Source: Bacteroidota bacterium (GTDB lineage: Bacteria; Bacteroidota; Ignavibacteria; Ignavibacteriales; Melioribacteraceae). Taken from it: DNA of 64,000 nt. Positions 63,705 through 64,000 of the stretch are shown piece after piece (position 1 is the stretch's first letter; each line of letters begins with the position of its first letter). The translations under genes were made by a program, and so were the position numbers. The notes beneath the pieces are model-generated. The model worked only from the letters and a program-made list of their open reading frames with translations, ran no database searches and was not told where the DNA came from. The DNA lies in NCBI GenBank assembly GCA_018829205.1, contig JAHJUE010000028.1, forward strand, positions 62,001-126,000. The letters are read 5' to 3'.

Positions 63705-64000
63705 ATGAATTATAACTTAATAACCATTCTTGGTCCAACCGCGGTGGGGAAAACCAGACTTGCCGCGGAACTTGCATTCAAATTTTCCGGCGAAATTATT
63801 TCGGCCGATTCCCGTCAAGTTTATAAAAAAATGGATATCGGCACAGGCAAGGATTTAAATGATTATTTAGTTGCCGGAAATAGAATCCCATACCATTTGA
63901 TTGACGTAATTGAACCCTCCGATGAATTTAATTTGTTTCTCTTCAATAAACTTTTCTACGATGCTTTTCTTGAAATAAATAATAAAAACAAAATACCTAT
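63705..64000 (+). CDS. miaA: tRNA dimethylallyltransferase MiaA, 5' part (truncated at window end)
   Basis: The frame from the ATG at 63705 encodes ILGPTAVGKTRLAAELA (the P-loop), EIISADSRQVYKKMDIGTGK, and YHLIDVIEPSDEFN, all MiaA signatures. The enzyme transfers a dimethylallyl group to A37 of tRNAs that read UNN codons. About 98 codons are present and no stop is reached. It starts 9 nt after the stop of the kinase-like gene, so it may be co-transcribed with it. Confidence 0.93.
   Translation, partial: MNYNLITILGPTAVGKTRLAAELAFKFSGEIISADSRQVYKKMDIGTGKDLNDYLVAGNRIPYHLIDVIEPSDEFNLFLFNKLFYDAFLEINNKNKIP

Overview
The window comes from a free-living, AT-rich, Gram-negative bacterium of the Bacteroidota/Chlorobi side of the tree, most likely class Ignavibacteria. 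The best evidence is a secreted protein ending in the type IX sorting domain with the NYPNPFNPSTTI signature (20313-21176). A CarboxypepD_reg/DUF5686 outer-membrane protein, TPR-containing histidine kinases and several lipoproteins agree with this. I see no rRNA, tRNA, CRISPR array, insertion sequence or prophage. Most of the window is ordinary chromosome with a few accessory islands.

Layout. 1-8806: housekeeping and envelope genes (DUF294-type C-terminus, TIM-barrel isomerase, a lipoprotein gene in a cassette-like setting, HAD phosphatase, class II aldolase, PBP4-type DacB, acyl-ACP thioesterase, cytochrome c, cell-wall amidase, ICMT-like methyltransferase). 9043-12861: a four-gene operon of pilin-like, membrane-anchored proteins without a prepilin leader; the last two are paralogues and one has gained a small Cys/His domain. 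12862-15948: a minus-strand arsenosugar-type operon (AhpD-like protein, ArsS, LysE exporter, TIGR01777 epimerase) preceded by helically phased TATCACA repeats. 16053-24612: secreted aminopeptidase P, SulP transporter, cytochrome c, T9SS cargo, NarL-type two-component system and an outer-membrane barrel. Two divergent intergenic regions here share a gapless promoter module with a palindrome at a fixed distance from a -10-like element.

24698-34381: a protein-deglycation pair (LMW phosphatase plus fructosamine kinase), AIM24 protein, RND efflux adaptor and pump, DinB protein, and an ArsR/SRPBCC pair with a palindromic operator. 34396-43617: another leaderless pilin-like protein, an unknown lipoprotein, AnmK, a three-gene fatty-acyl-AMP ligase/ACP/MBOAT acyl-transfer cassette, an exported nuclease and a methyltransferase. 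43758-53735: DUF5686 protein, two exported GH13 amylases, a trans-sulfuration PLP enzyme with its Lrp regulator, and a PAS histidine kinase. 53858-64000: AI-2E-type permease, RNase P RNA carrying extra hairpins, recJ, yebC, ruvC, ruvA, an ECF sigma factor with a small degenerate anti-sigma candidate, AlkA-type glycosylase, a cNMP/GAF kinase-like protein that lacks the phospho-accepting histidine, and the 5' part of miaA.

The most interesting items are the duplicated promoter module around 19.5 and 24.0 kb, the FAAL-ACP-MBOAT cassette, the leaderless pilin-like operon with its domain insertion, the RNase P hairpins, and the H-to-Q kinase. None of these was checked against a database. Family names rest on motif recognition.
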